NCBI GenBank assembly: GCA_958450325.1
Contig: OY288243.1
Coordinates: forward strand, 44,379,878-44,443,877
Direction of reading: 5' to 3'
DNA length: 64,000 bases
DNA from: Agrostemma githago
Taxonomy: Eukaryota > Streptophyta > Magnoliopsida > Caryophyllales > Caryophyllaceae
Shown here: positions 44,804-57,338 of the stretch, piece by piece
Position numbering within the stretch: position 1 is the first letter of the stretch
How the letters are laid out: each line of letters begins with the position of its first letter
Program-made: the position numbers and the translations under genes
The notes under the pieces: generated by a model
Database searches by the model: none
What the model saw: the letters and a program-made list of their open reading frames with translations, nothing else
Told to the model about the DNA's origin: nothing

Positions 44804-45369
44804 TTAAAAAATCTTCCCTGCTGGAAGATATGGTCTCGAAGTAGCCCCCGGTAAATATCCTAAATTTTGTAGCACCGTGTCGATGGTAGTGGTGAAATAG
44901 GGCCAGAAGAGATATTCCTTTTCGATCATCCCTACAGAGTCGAACCCTCGGAGGTTTGTACGGCCCGTTGCGTTGCAGCTAGCCACAGTTATGGAGGTTG
45001 CCTCCAAAGTAATGACACCATCTTGCAGGGGCAACTTGACTTTTCTGTGGAGGGTAGAGGATACAGCTTTGACCGCATGGATCCATGGCCTCCCGAGAAG
45101 TAGGTTGAAGGAGGAGGTGACATCGATCACCTGGAATTCTAACTTCTTCTCAATGGGGCCCGTTATAATTGTTAGCTTAACGATCCTAGCAACCGGTTTT
45201 GAGCTTGCATCAAAAGCCTGGATAGTCTGCGCAGTTGGAAAGTAATCGGCCTTGGTAATGCCGAGGCTTTGGCGGTCCTTAAGAGAAGGACATTCACAGC
45301 ATACCCGTCGTCAATTAGGGTCATCGGGACGTACTTCCCTCGGCAGATCACCGTAATGTACAGGGCCAA
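44804..45369 (-). pseudogene. Tat aspartic protease
   Basis: The active-site region reads LIDDGYAVNVL at about 45315, where DSGSAxNVL would be expected, so the D(S/T)G triad is altered to DDG. The second half (FNLLLGRPWIHAVKAVSSTL) follows in another ORF (45130-44804). Probably inactive. Confidence 0.7.
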
Positions 45370-46972
45370 GTTGTAGGTGGCCCGGAATGGTGGCAGTCGG
45401 ACTCAGAGAAGGTGATTAACGGGCCTTCTTCTTTGGATTTGCCCTTGAGATGGGGCATGATGGTGGCTACCATTTCAGTAGGGGTAACCAGGGAGTTGAC
45501 ATTGATCTGATCGGGGGCCTTAGTAAGTGCTTCCCGATGTTCTTGCGAGCTAACTAAGAGTTGCCATATAGTGAGGTCAGCTCGAGCCCTCTTTAGTTGC
45601 TTGACAAGAGCCATGTCATTGCTTGGCTCTTCGAGGGCAGTTTCCGTCCTAGTAGGTTCAGTGATGGTGGCTGGGATAGGGGTGTCCTTAGAGCTAGTGG
45701 CTTGTTAAGGACGACCGACAGTAGCAAGGTGGTTACTGGCTAAAGCTTTGGACTTAGCCTTTCGGACCTCTTCGGGGGTGATGGGGACAGCCTCTCCTTT
45801 AGCCAGGTAAACATCATCTGCATCATCGAACCAGATCCCATTAACTTGTGGGATTAAAGGAGAAATGAGGTGAGAACAATCGATTACTTCTCCAGTGAAG
45901 ATGGCACGGGCGCTGAAGGGGTTTTCTTTGTTACTCGGTTTATCCTCGGGCAACGGTATCTTCCCATTCTCGATTAAGTCCTGAATTAGATGCTTCAACT
46001 TCCAGTATTTTTCAGTATCGTGCCCATTACCTCGGTGATATTGGCAATAGGCCTGGACATTGTAGCTTTTGGAGAGTTTCTCGACCGGGACTTCAGGAGA
46101 TGAGCCTATCGGTAGAATAAGGCCCTTGGAGGACAACCTTTGTAAGGCGTATGTATAGGTGGTCCCTATATTGGTGAATACCCGAGCTGGGGTATTCTTT
46201 TTGAACGAGGCATCTAGTAGATTAACCGCGTCGAAAATACTACAAGTTGCAGCTGCAGCTGGGGGCTTGGTAGTGGAAGAAGTAGCCCCTTGATATCCTC
46301 GGTAAGACCCTCTAGCCTCAAATCATCTTCGATTCTCATCCCCATTTCGGCCAAAGTGGTGAAATTGGGTATGACAGCATACCTGAGATGGACCCGGTAG
46401 GAGGGGAGGAGGTTTTTGACAAAGGCCTCCACTAAAGTCTTTTCACTGGGCTTGTCCACCAGTTTCACACTTTCGACTCTCCAGCGTTGAAGGTATTTGG
46501 TAAAACCTTCTTTGTGCTCCTGGGCCATAACCTCCAAGGAGCACATCGTGGTCTGGATCTCGGCATTATCAGCGGAATTCCGAGCGAACTCCGTTGCCAC
46601 GTCATCCCAAGTTGGATATTTCTTAGGGTCCAGCCTGTAGTACCAGGCTTTTGGGTGCTTCTCTAGGGATGCAGCAAAGAGATTCTTGAACATCGAAGAA
46701 TCAACTCCCTTGATAGCCATGAATTCTTTGAAGGCCCGTACATGTAGTAACGGGTCTTCGGTTTCCTCGAACATGGGCAAACCTGTGAGGTTCAGGTTTG
46801 CGGGAAGCTTGTCATTCACCAGGGAGTAGTCTCGGGCATTTTCCCGATGGATATTGTTTTCCCCTGCTAGATGAATTTGTTCTTTTAGTCGGCGCACCGC
46901 GCTAACTACTTCAGCTAGGGGCCAAGTGGTCTCAGTCCCAGCGACAGGAGTCCCCTGCTCCACGACACTCAA
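45348..46972 (-). pseudogene. Tat gag
   Basis: The capsid-like part (46972-46214) includes LPMFEETEDPLLHVRAFKEF, AASLEKHPKAWYYRL, YPTWDDVATEFARN and LQRWRVESVKLVDKPSEKT, the retrotransposon gag signature. A frameshift near 46230 separates it from 46136-45705, which holds a degenerate zinc-binding motif (CQYHRGNGHDTEKYW, last Cys now Tyr). A further ORF (45614-45348) continues to protease. Gag forms the particle around element RNA. Confidence 0.82.
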
Positions 46973-46994
46973 ACGAGTAACAATAGCTATTTGG

Positions 46995-48144
46995 TCAGAT
47001 CATATAGCTGTCAATTGGGCCTCGATCTGAGTCTTCTTGATGACCATAGCGTCCAATGAGGCTGACACCTTGTTCAAGGATTCTTCCATTTTGCGCTTGT
47101 GTATGGTTACCGGTGGCCTGTTTGTAAGAATACCGCGTATCAGAAACTAACCCAGACCTTAGAACTAAAATAGTACATCCTGGGCAAGGAAAATACTGAA
47201 AAGGAAAACGACTCAGAGAAGACACCAAGACGGGTGACCCGTAGGTGGTGTGACTTCCTTAAGATTTGGCTGTGTGGGCCTAGTCCTGTTCGAAGGAAGG
47301 TCCACGTGATATATTCCCTAGACTTTGGACTCGAATGTGTAAACGAGCCTTCCTTTGTTGGGGTATGTCCTACGTAGGTGGGCCAGGCCTTGACAAATAA
47401 GGCGGACCGGGATGAGGAGGAAAGTCGTGATGTAAGATCGACGGAGTTCCGACGCTAAAGACCTTCGACGACTTATGAAAAGACCGACACTACTAAATGC
47501 GGAAAGTCTTAAGGTAAGGGAGGTTTTTGAAAAGAAAGTTTGAATTCCGAGAAAATAGGAGGACGGTCCCGACTTCTGTAAAACTGGCAAAATGCGGTTG
47601 GGGCTAGAATTTTTGAAGGTTCAAAATTTTTTGAATTTTGAATGGACAGCATACCGGCTAAAAATAGGCCATTTTTGAGTCAAATCGTAAGTCCTAAGTT
47701 TGGTAGCCTTCCGGGTTTTTGAATATTGAATATTTTTGAAAAGATGCATCTTTGAAAATGACGGTTTTTGAAAACGACACAGAAACCAAGTAGCACATAG
47801 TCACGCAAGTATTATAACGACACCATGTATGCTTTATACTAAGTCTCGGTCGGTCTAAATAGGGTCTATACCAGTGTGCATAGCCTTTTCGAGAATCGGG
47901 ACGGACTTCCTAAGTCGAGTTGATCTTAGAACATGCCGCGAAACCCATAAGAATTAGCTATGAACACCTTGACATATCCAATTTGGAATAAATCGCGTAT
48001 AGTGGGACGTCGGTCACCAGTACCGGCCCGGGTAAAAATGGGGTAATGCATGAACCGTAAAAGTAAAGGGCGTATTGTACTAATCGAACGATTTCTCCTC
48101 GAGTCTCACCCTGAGGATCCCAATGGTAAGGCACACATCAGTTT
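46995..48144 (-). other. Leader between 5' LTR and gag of the Tat element
   Basis: Homologous to window positions 1-803. No conserved ORF. Confidence 0.75.
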
Positions 48145-48162
48145 TCCCCAGTGGAGTCGCCA
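48145..48162 (-). promoter_or_regulatory. Primer binding site, tRNA-Arg type
   Basis: The minus strand reads TGGCGACTCCACTGGGGA, three bases from the LTR. It differs from 804-821 at one base. Confidence 0.75.
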
Positions 48163-48165
48163 AAT

Positions 48166-50149
48166 TGTGGACATGACATAGGTCCACCCCGACGCGCCCA
48201 CGCGTGGGTTTGGGTAGGCGAATGAATCTCATCTGAGATGGTTCTCAGGTTAAAATTTAAATCGAAGATGGAGTCGCCACCAAACTTTGTGGGAGTTTGG
48301 GCCCATTCGAACCCACTCTATATTTTGGTTGGGCCGTGCACAGAGTACGATCCACTTCTCTACAAGAGCTTGTGGGGTTCGTCCCTTTGCATTACGATAT
48401 CGATGTCGACATTATCGGGGATCGTGTACTGAATGACTCTCGTGCGCCAACGGTTTCGGGCATCCAAAAATCGAGGTTCTGAGTAAGGGGTGATGGTAAG
48501 TGTTGGGAAGCCCACAAAGGACACCCAATCTCACCCGCACATAGCGGCCTCTACTAAAATATCGTTCGGTTTTAAAATACGCGCGATAGTAATCCGGTGG
48601 AATGTTATGCAAATAGCGTTTTACGAGATGCGAAAAATTGAATAAACTGCTACGTCGATTTAATGCTTTTGAACTAACGCCGGCGTTATATTAGCATGCG
48701 AGGTTCATTTTAGTACAATAAAGCAAACAACGAAAATAAAGGCACGAAAGTAAATTACAAATACACGTGCATAATACAACCCGGAATTACAATATAACAA
48801 ATGCGGAAATCAAAATAATTGAAATAATAACGATGACAATAACGGATTATAATGGATGATACGATGCGTAGTTGCGAAAATATGGGCACGTGATAGTCTT
48901 TACACGTGATGTCTAAAAGTCGTAGAAAAGGATTTTGATAAAGGTTATTATATGTACAGGGCTCACGGTTTCGGTTGTGAACGAGGCCACTCGACCGAAT
49001 CGTGGGGAGACTCGATCGAGTGCCTACCTAAAACCCTCCTGCCTGTTTTTTGTGGTGCCACTCGATCGAGTGGGCTATGGCGCTCGATCTAGTGCCTCCT
49101 GTACGGACTGCTGTCCGTTTCGAAAAGGCGTCAAATTCGGAATTGCTTTTAGTTTTAAATCGATAATTAACTAAGTCGCATTAAAATATAGCATAATTTG
49201 TACTCGACTCAATTTTCGGTACTCGTCATATTCAATATTTGGTTAAGGAACCAATATCTAACATTTAGACTGAAATTTGTAATAAAATTGAATTTGGTCG
49301 GACTAAAACGAGTATCGATTCCCTCCGCCTCATAATGTCGTAATCAATCCTTTCAGACCGTGTGACAATTAATTCGGCGTCAATGGGTTCGTGCTAGTAC
49401 GGTTTATCGATTAATTCTATTTAGACATGATATTCGACTACATAGTCGGTAGCGCATCCTTAGAATAACATTTTTATTTGTTTGATTTGAGCGAAAGTCG
49501 ATTCCCTCCGCGTCACGACATCGTTAATAATCCTTCCGAATTATGTGATGTTCGATTTGCATCAACAGGTTTCATTCTAACCTTTTAAAAAGGGGAATCA
49601 AATATGTTTAACGAGGAGTATTCGCGATCCCTTCATGCCCTTGAGTGTTTAGGGCGGTGCTCCTCGAGAGGGCACCACCACTGTTACAACTCGTAAAGGG
49701 ATTAAAAGGGTCTTATACGAAGTTCATCTTTAAACGTATTCGATTCGAGGTTTTGTAAATTGATGTATGCGCGATGTTTTGATGTTAATTCGATAGTAGT
49801 AGTAATAACGATATTAGAAACGAGAAAAAAAAATGACGAAAAAAACGAAGAAGAAGACGAAAGAGACGGACAGAAAATAAGAGATAGAAGTAGAAATCGG
49901 GATTGAATTTTGCACCCTCAACCTACATGCTTTGTCTTCTCGGAATAAGGCTCGTCTAGTTGTGGCTTAGGCACGGAGCGTCGAGAATGGTGGTTTAAGG
50001 GGAGAATTGTTGCAAAAGGTTGTGAATTTTTAGAGGAGCAAAAGTTTTAGAGGATGAAAAGTTGTCAATTGTGTTCAGGGGGTGGGGTATTTATTAGAAA
50101 AATACCCGGTTTAGAATAAAAAAGGGCCACTCGATCGAGTGGCGTAGGT
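48166..50149 (-). repeat. 5' LTR of the Tat element, interrupted at 50149
   Basis: Starts TGTGGACATG next to the primer binding site and is collinear with 35057-38250 until GTGGCGTAGGT, where Athila begins. The last five bases TAGGT (50145-50149) are the likely target duplication. At 49605-49609 (ATGTTTAACGAGG) it shows the empty site of the Cassandra insertion found in the sister LTR. Confidence 0.9.
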
Positions 50150-51331
50150 TGACGGGCACCCCAATCGGATCGGTCGTTTAGCAAAGGACGGAAGGTCAAA
50201 CAAATTTATAGACTCGGAATAACACAAAAACTACTAGAGTAATCGTGGTAAGTCGAGGTCGGTCCACAGGGAACGGAACGTAGTAGTAGCGAGTTAAAAG
50301 TGATGTGTTTGGTGTCTAGAGGGGGGGGGGGGGGGGGTTCTAAGGGTCGAGTCTACACTAGAAAAATAACGATAGAAATAGCTAGAGCTAACCAATCTAG
50401 GAAACGTGTTAGGGGGAAGTCGGGATTCGGAACAAGAAGTCTAAGAAGATCGGAATCGGGTTTTTGTCGCGACATTGATAAAGGGAGAATGCCACGTTTC
50501 GGTTTCTTCACCCAACCCACCTAAACACCCGCTTTCGCGACGAAGAAGGGTAAGTCTCTAGTTATGGTAATTTCTACCCCGAGTTTTCCCATATTGATAG
50601 AAATGAGTCAAGGTCGGTCTAGCTGGCCGGACTGAAACAACAATGACAGACACAACAACCACAAGCAAGATAAACCAACAAGCAAGCAACCCACCAACAT
50701 CCCTTAATTCAAATAATCCAAGTCCTCATCCCTAAACCCCCCCAACAAGAAATCTACTCAGTAATCATAATGGAAGACAACAAAACATTAACTAAGGAGA
50801 AAATAACTACAACATGCATACTATCTAACAAAATAAACTAAAGAATAATTAGAACAACATAAGTAAAATCTAGAGAAACTAACAACACTAAAATAATCTA
50901 AACAAGACAATAATGAGAGAACTATATTAAATCTAAACTAGAGATTAGAGAGTGGAGGAGAAATATACCAACTATGAAGATCTACAAATAATAAGAAGAT
51001 TGCATAAATAAAGGTTGAATCTTTGATGAAGAGAATGAAGAACTTGTCACTAATTCATCAATAAACTCCACAATTCTTCAAATAAAACTTGAAACTTGAA
51101 ACTTGAAATAATAATCTTCTACAAACTTGAAATCTAGAGAATTGTTGATGGAAACTAGGTAGATATACTACTAAATTACTACTAGAATTACAGAGAATTA
51201 CTAAGAATACTACTAGATTATTCTACTAATGGATGAAGTAACTACACTAATGGTGGATGGAGATACTACACTAATGATGGGATATGAGGATAGTTGTGGA
51301 TGCCTTGGGCAACAAACTAGGGTAACATATA

Positions 51332-51607
51332 CTCCCTCCGTCCCACTAAGATTGTCTCGTATTCCTTTTTGGGTAGGTTCTTAAAGATTGTCCCATTTCT
51401 CGACTTTCCTTTTTAGTTTATCATTTTTTACAACTTCGTCCCTCCTATGACAAAGTATTTACGATTTTGCCATTCCATTAACCCAGCCACACCACCTCAC
51501 ACATCACCCTATAAAGTAGTCATAATTGCCTATATACCCAATCAACACACAATTTTCTTAATTATTGTGCAAAAGTAAACGGGACAAAAATTTTGGGACG
51601 GAAGGAG
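51332..51607. mobile_element. Stowaway-like MITE inside the Athila LTR (276 bp)
   Basis: The ends CTCCCTCCGTCCC and, in reverse complement, CTCCTTCCGTCCC are flanked by TA (51330-51331, 51608-51609). No coding sequence. Confidence 0.88.
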
Positions 51608-51696
51608 TATATAGTAATGCCTTAATGGGTCTCTTAACCAAAAGCCCACATCCAACTTTTTGCTCCATTAGTGAGACAATCACCCTTTGCATCTTC

Positions 51697-51932
51697 ATGG
51701 GGTGAAACTTCGCCCTGCGGCCTGACGAATTAATCCCAACGGGTGAAATTTCACCCGGTGAGATTTTCTTCTCATTTCGTGGTTTTTGGCATTTTTCTCC
51801 ATCGGGCGAAATTTCGCCCGGTCATTTTCGCCCGGTGGAGAAGCTCGAAAAATCTTCGGGGAGGCACTTTACCGTCGGGTGAAATTTTGCCCGGTGGTAC
51901 ATCATCGGGTGAAATTTCACCCGGTCATTTTC
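51697..51932. promoter_or_regulatory. Palindrome cluster GGGYGAAATTTCRCCC in the Athila LTR
   Basis: Perfect or near-perfect 16-bp palindromes occur near 51740 (GGGTGAAATTTCACCC), 51804 (GGGCGAAATTTCGCCC), 51876 and 51906, with a decayed one at 51700. The same family recurs at 58650-58860. Function unknown; the ORFs across it are a by-product. Confidence 0.7.
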
Positions 51933-52233
51933 TTTGGCCTCTTTCCTTGTCTCATTCTTCGTCGATTGATTGGATGACCTTAAACTTTAAGTTGTGTGCT
52001 TTGCTCCTTGGACGCTATTCCCTTCTCTTGTGCTCGTTGAAGCTAGATCGTGATTTCGGTGCCAAATCCTATCAAAATTGATAGAAAAACTACCAAACAC
52101 ACGTAAAACGCACAAGAGGGATGCTAATGCGAGAAGTACTCAAAATATGGCGACAATCGCACTACAAACTCGCAAGACGAGGGAAAAACGAGTCTAAATT
52201 AGTGGAAAAACGGTCTAAATTTAGCACACAACA

Positions 52234-52246
52234 ATTCCCCCACACT
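52234..52246 (-). promoter_or_regulatory. Polypurine tract of the Athila element
   Basis: The minus strand reads AGTGTGGGGGAAT directly before the LTR start TGTTGTGTGC. A second AGTGTGGGGGAGGG copy lies at about 56554-56568. Confidence 0.75.
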
Positions 52247-52935
52247 AAACCATTGCTCGTCCTCGAGTAAAGACCTAAAAAGAAACTACAACTACTACTA
52301 CTAGCTAGACTAAGCTAAGCCGATACGGGGTAATTAACGGGCCCGCTCCGTCCCTTCAACTCACATCAGAATACCCATGAGTTAGAGTACTCCCATTCAA
52401 GGCAAGTTGGGGCTTGGTCAAAATGGTGGATGCGACTAAACACACAAAAACACATAACACGAAAGAATAGACGCATCCAAAGCAAAAAGAAAACACTGAA
52501 TCCCTCATTGAGACGGCGGGGAAGAAACCGATTACTTACCTAAAACAACAATAAATTTTCAAGATAAATGACCCACGTAAACAAGGACCAAAGCCTAATA
52601 CTATGACAATTTAGCAATAAAAACATGTTGATAATTTAGCCAGGTTCTCCTAATCTTCTAAAGGGGTACGACGGGGCGTATAACGGAGTGGAAAAAGTGA
52701 ACCATGGATTTGTTCGACACTGTAGGTAGGTGCAGTCCCGCTCTCTTTGGCAAAGCCAAGAGGGTCGTTCCAAACTCGAATTTCCTAAATTAGTCCAAAC
52801 AAAAAGGGTGGAGTGTTTACAATTATTGGGGTGGATCGACTAATCACCGCTATATATCTTCCTACCTCGGGACTCGGTCCTCTAGTTGGCACTTCACAGT
52901 GATGAATCGATCAAAGGGTTTCTTTTTTATGAAGG
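52247..52935. other. Athila 3' noncoding region, left part
   Basis: No gene. It was continuous with 55615-57338 before the solo LTR inserted. Confidence 0.55.
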
Positions 52936-52940
52936 AGACG

Positions 52941-55609
52941 TGTGGACATGACATAGGTCCATCCCGACGCGGCCACGCGCGGGTTTGGGGAGGCGACTGA
53001 ATCTCCATATGAGAATGGATCGAATTGAAATTTAGGTCTTAGTGGAGTCGCCACCGAATTTTATGGTTATTCGGAACCATTCGAGCCCACTCTATGTCTT
53101 AATGGTCCGTATACAAAATACGGCCCATTTCCGATGTCAGAGTTTATTGGGCTCGTCCCTTTGCATTTGATATCAATACCGACATTATCGGATATTGTGT
53201 ATTGAATGACTCTCGTGCGCCAACGGTTTTGGGCATCCGGAAACCGAGGTTCCGAGTAAGGGGTGAGGGTACGTGTTGGGAAGCCCACAAAGGACACCCA
53301 ACCCCGCCCGCACATTAACGGCCTCTACTAAGAATTCGAATGACTTTCCAATACGCGCGTTAGTTAAACGGGAAAATGATATGCAAAAATTATTTTCCCT
53401 AAACATGTGCATGGAATTGAAAAGGGGTTTCTAAGTCAATTTAATGCAATTAATTCTACGTCAAAGTGGAATTTTAGCATGTGGGTTCATTTAGTAAAAT
53501 AAAACAAACGATGAAAATTGACAAAAGAAACAAACAAAATGTTAGTAACGGTATAACGAATAATAACGGTTTGTGCATATATTGAATGAGATGAAAAGAT
53601 GCAAATATTATGATGCATGGTTTGAAAAGATAGTATACACGTGATTAATTAGACACGTGTTGACCTAAACCATAAAGTACTATCGAATTTGAAAAGAAGG
53701 ATGTACGACTCGTGTTTTGGTCGTTATGAGGTCACTCGATCGAGTGGTAGATGGACTCGATAGAGTGGACCTGTAAAAGATGGTTCTGTTTTGCATTATA
53801 GACCGTACTCGGCCGAGTTATTGACCAATTCGGTCGAGTAGATAGCCACTCGACCGAGTCACTGTTAGACTCGATCGAGTGGGGGTTGTGAAAAACATTC
53901 TGGTTCGGTTTTGGGGTGCCACTCGACCGAGTGGGCTAGGCACTCGGTCGAGTGCCCCCTGTACGAATTGTAATTCGCTTGCAAATTGAATTGATTTAGA
54001 AATTGCTTTCGATTTTTGATAAGTCGATGGTTTTACCGAATTGAGCATAAATATTGCATGACTTATGCTCGATTCGGGTTTTTATAAATCATAGATTTGG
54101 TTGAACCGAATATAAATATTGTTTGAATTTATACCCGATTCTAAATTTGAATGCTCGTCATATCTCATATTCGATTATTGAATCGATATGGAATACTAGA
54201 GCGGAAAAAATAAAGAAAATTGATTTGAGTCGTTTTAATTCAATCAAAACGACATGAATTTCTCTCCGCGTTCGTAGTGTCATAATTACGACGTGACATC
54301 TACGTTAGCATCAACGAAAAATCGAATTGATTGAATTAAATTGACTAGATTTGCTAGATTCGACATCCAATTATGAAATTGGTATCGAATCTACGAAATC
54401 GACACTTTGCTTAAATTAGAGGACTTGATTCCCTCGCCTTTTCCGACATCGAAATAAATCCCGAGGGATTGTGATGTCGGATCCGCGTCAACGGGTTTCG
54501 ACCCTTATTAAAATTGATTTAAAAAAATTGATGAGTGCAAGATTGATGATGATGACGACAAAAATAATAACGAATTATTGTTTAAGTTAACTAATCTCAA
54601 TAATCAAATAGTCGGGGTATCGGAATAAGCGACCGTCAACGCTGTGTGCAGTACACTTGTATATTCGTGTTTTCTAATTCCGATATCCCTCTTATTCGAC
54701 ACAAATTGATAAGTATTTTAATGCTTTGATATTAATTATACTATCGATATTATGATGCAATGAACAAAATAATAAAAAAAACGAAAAAAGGCGAAGAATA
54801 AGAGGACGGACGATGAAGAGAGAAGGAAAAGAGAACGGGGTTTTGACACCCTCAACCTACATGTTCTTGTCTCGGAACGGACTCGTAACCGTGGCTTTAA
54901 CACAAGAGTCTTCGAGGTTTTATGAAGATTAAGTTATGGTGGCTCGGGATTGATTGCTAAAACTAGGTTTAGGGATTTTGCTAGTGTAGAATTGCTAGGG
55001 TTTGATTAGGGTTGTATGTGTAAAAAAGTTGTGAGATTAGGGTTCGAAAAAGTGTCTTGAAGGGTGTGCAAGGGGTTGCTTATATAGGCAAAGCTAGGGC
55101 ACCCGGTTAGGGTTACTCGACCGAGTGGGTGTCTAACTCGGTCGAGTGGCCCGTTACGCCTGCAGCCGGGCTCGAAATAGGACCACTCGATCGAGTGGGT
55201 AGGGCACTCGATCGAGTGGCCCAAATGGGTTGCGCGGATCTATTGACCTGGACCTTGACTTTGGATGCTTGATGGGTTTTGTGTTTGACTTGGACTTTTG
55301 ATGATGTGAGGGGCTGTTTTGTGTGTCTCGGAAACGACTTTGACCGGGGTTGACCCAATCGCAAAAAGTCGGTTTTATTTCCGGTGTCGGTTTCGGCCCA
55401 AATTAGCCTTATTTGATTGGAAACAGCCCACTGGACCTGGATTTGAGGTTGATTTTGTGATATTTGTACTCTGTAAGTGTGTTGGCCAACGATTGATGGA
55501 TTTGAGACCGTATCCGAGCGCATAGAAGGATGTTAGCGTCCGATCATCATTGGGTGTTTTTTTTGGAAACTGCTATAGACACCTGGCAGTCAAAATGTGG
55601 GTGTCTACA
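52941..55609. mobile_element. Solo Tat LTR inside the Athila element (2669 bp)
   Basis: Runs TGTGGACATG to GGTGTCTACA. Flanks AGACG (52936-52940) and AGATG (55610-55614) are a 5-bp duplication with one transition. It is very similar in length and sequence to 825-3472, including palindrome arrays at about 53733-53955 and 55117-55220. No internal sequence remains. It is the youngest layer of this nest after the Athila insertion. Confidence 0.9.
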
Positions 55610-55614
55610 AGATG

Positions 55615-57338
55615 TTTTTTCGATGATATGATTTTCATTTGAAGCTCCTTTTCTCTCCTCGTTTTTCATATTTTTGTGCTCTTTTCTGTTGCTTTGGTTT
55701 GCCCTTTTTTTGGCTTTTTGATGTGGTTCGAAACCAAGCTCGGAGGTTATTTTTGTGTAAACTTATTGTGGTGATGTATAGGTGGAGGAAAAATAGTTAA
55801 TCGAGAACGCGCGCCATTCCCGGATAACCCCCAAAAAGGCGGTAAGAATTTGGACTAAAGGTGCAATGGTCATTCGAGCAAGGTCACCTACAAAATGGGA
55901 TGCGTGAACCAAGGCCTAACTCCTCCATGGGTGGTCAAATGCAAACCCCGAAGTAAACCTCTAGTAGAAAAGGTGGACTCAAGCTAAATGATCAACAAAT
56001 TCATTGATCAAGAGTCATTCTACTAGATTAAGGTCCAAAGTCTACAATGAGTTATCTACAATGAGTTATCTACAATGGATAGTAAACTCTAGTAAGAGAT
56101 TTGTAATCGGGTTTTCAAAAAGTTTAGTCCTAGACACTCTATACAAAAACAAAAGAAACACACGAAAAGGAAAAAAAGAAATAAAAGAAAACACAAGTAA
56201 GGTTATGCACTCCATACTCCATCGACATTCAACCGCACAATCAACCACAACACCCAAAATGCTCACCTTGAGAGCTTCCAACTAGCAACAACCTAACTCC
56301 ACTGCAAAAGTAAAGAAGGAAGCGAAAAGGAAGGAAGTTACCTAGTGGGTGCCTTCATAATCTCTTCAAATCGTGCTATTAAGGTGGTGGTTACCTGTAA
56401 GAGTAGAGAACAAAACCGTACACGGGACACGAAACATAACGAGAAACAAGAAAAGAAAAGAAAAGAAAAAGAAAAGAAAAATGTTTTTGGTTTTTCCAAT
56501 TTTTCCAATTTTTATGGTTTTTGAAAAGGGTTTTGTAAAATAAAAGATAGTAGATCCCTCCCCCACACTAAAACTGTACATTGTCCTCAATGGAAAAGTA
56601 GGGGAAGATTGAAAAACGCGGAAAATAAAAATCATTTTGGATTTTTATGAATTTTCAAATGTTTTTGGATTTTTCAAATTTTTTGAAAAAAGAAAAAGGA
56701 AAACGAAAATAAAGAAAGCGATAAAATAGTGGCGGGCCTAGGTGCAATCACATCACCTAGATCCTAGCCAAGTGGCTAAGAAATTGAAAAAGAAATAAAC
56801 GGAAAGAAAAGAAATTAAAACAAAAGGGTGAAAAATTGGGCGTAGGTGTAGTCACGTCACTTAGCCCGGATTAAGAAAATTTTGAAAAGGGTCGATTAAA
56901 ATTTGGATTTTTCAAAAGGGTCAATGGCGTAATCACGTCGCCTAAAGACTGGGAGCAATACGAAGGCCGCTTCGGCCACAAAAAATCGATGGGACAGTGG
57001 GACAGCTTGCAATTTAGTTCGAGGTAAAACAATTCACAATGATTATAAAATGATGAAACAAGGAACAAGGAGCGAATTCAATTCAAAGACATGCAATTGT
57101 AGATGGTTAAAGACTTACCGACCTAATCCACACACATACACAACACACTCACTACCGACCGACTTTGGGGGATCGTTTAATTTGGGTAATCGTTCGACGC
57201 GAAAGAAACCATCGGAGACCCAGGATAGGGTTGTATGCCCTCGGTGGGTTCTAACTCACAAGGGTCTTGGATCGTATGACCCTCGGGTAACGTGTAGTGC
57301 GCATACTCCCAAACTTCCATTCCCCCCGATTCGTTTAG
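55615..57338. other. Athila 3' noncoding region, right part
   Basis: A-rich and low in ORFs; runs such as GAAAAGAAAAG lie at 56440-56480. It contains a second purine-tract motif (CCCCCACACTAAA on plus at about 56563). No gene. Confidence 0.5.

Larger units (their letters stand above)
35057..50149 (-). mobile_element. Tat-type Ty3/gypsy retrotransposon (Retand/Ogre/Grande-like), 5' LTR broken by an Athila insertion
   Basis: Order on the minus strand: truncated 5' LTR (48166-50149), primer binding site, leader, gag, protease, reverse transcriptase, RNase H, extra archaeal-type RNase H, integrase, then an antisense gene, purine tract and 3' LTR (35057-38250). The extra RNase H, long LTRs and antisense gene place it in the Tat clade. 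Gag-pol is broken by stops and frameshifts. The missing outer end of the 5' LTR should lie beyond 64000, on the far side of the Athila element. Confidence 0.9.
50150..52233 (-). repeat. 3' LTR of the Athila element (2084 bp)
   Basis: On the minus strand it runs TGTTGTGTGCTAAATTTAGA to GGTGCCCGTCA. The inner end adjoins the purine tract AGTGTGGGGGAAT (52234-52246). It contains a G run (about 50321-50337), a Stowaway MITE and a cluster of GGGYGAAATTTCRCCC palindromes (51700-51930). Confidence 0.85.

Noticed and set aside
50321..50337. G run as a functional G-quadruplex
   Set aside because: A single uninterrupted homopolymer in an LTR with uncertain assembly length; not enough to claim a structure.
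51743..52081. 112-codon ORF in the Athila LTR and the 95-codon ORF at 58629-58916
   Set aside because: Similar peptide runs (KFHPV, GEISPG) are translations of the GGGYGAAATTTCRCCC palindromes; no family resemblance and no conservation of frame.
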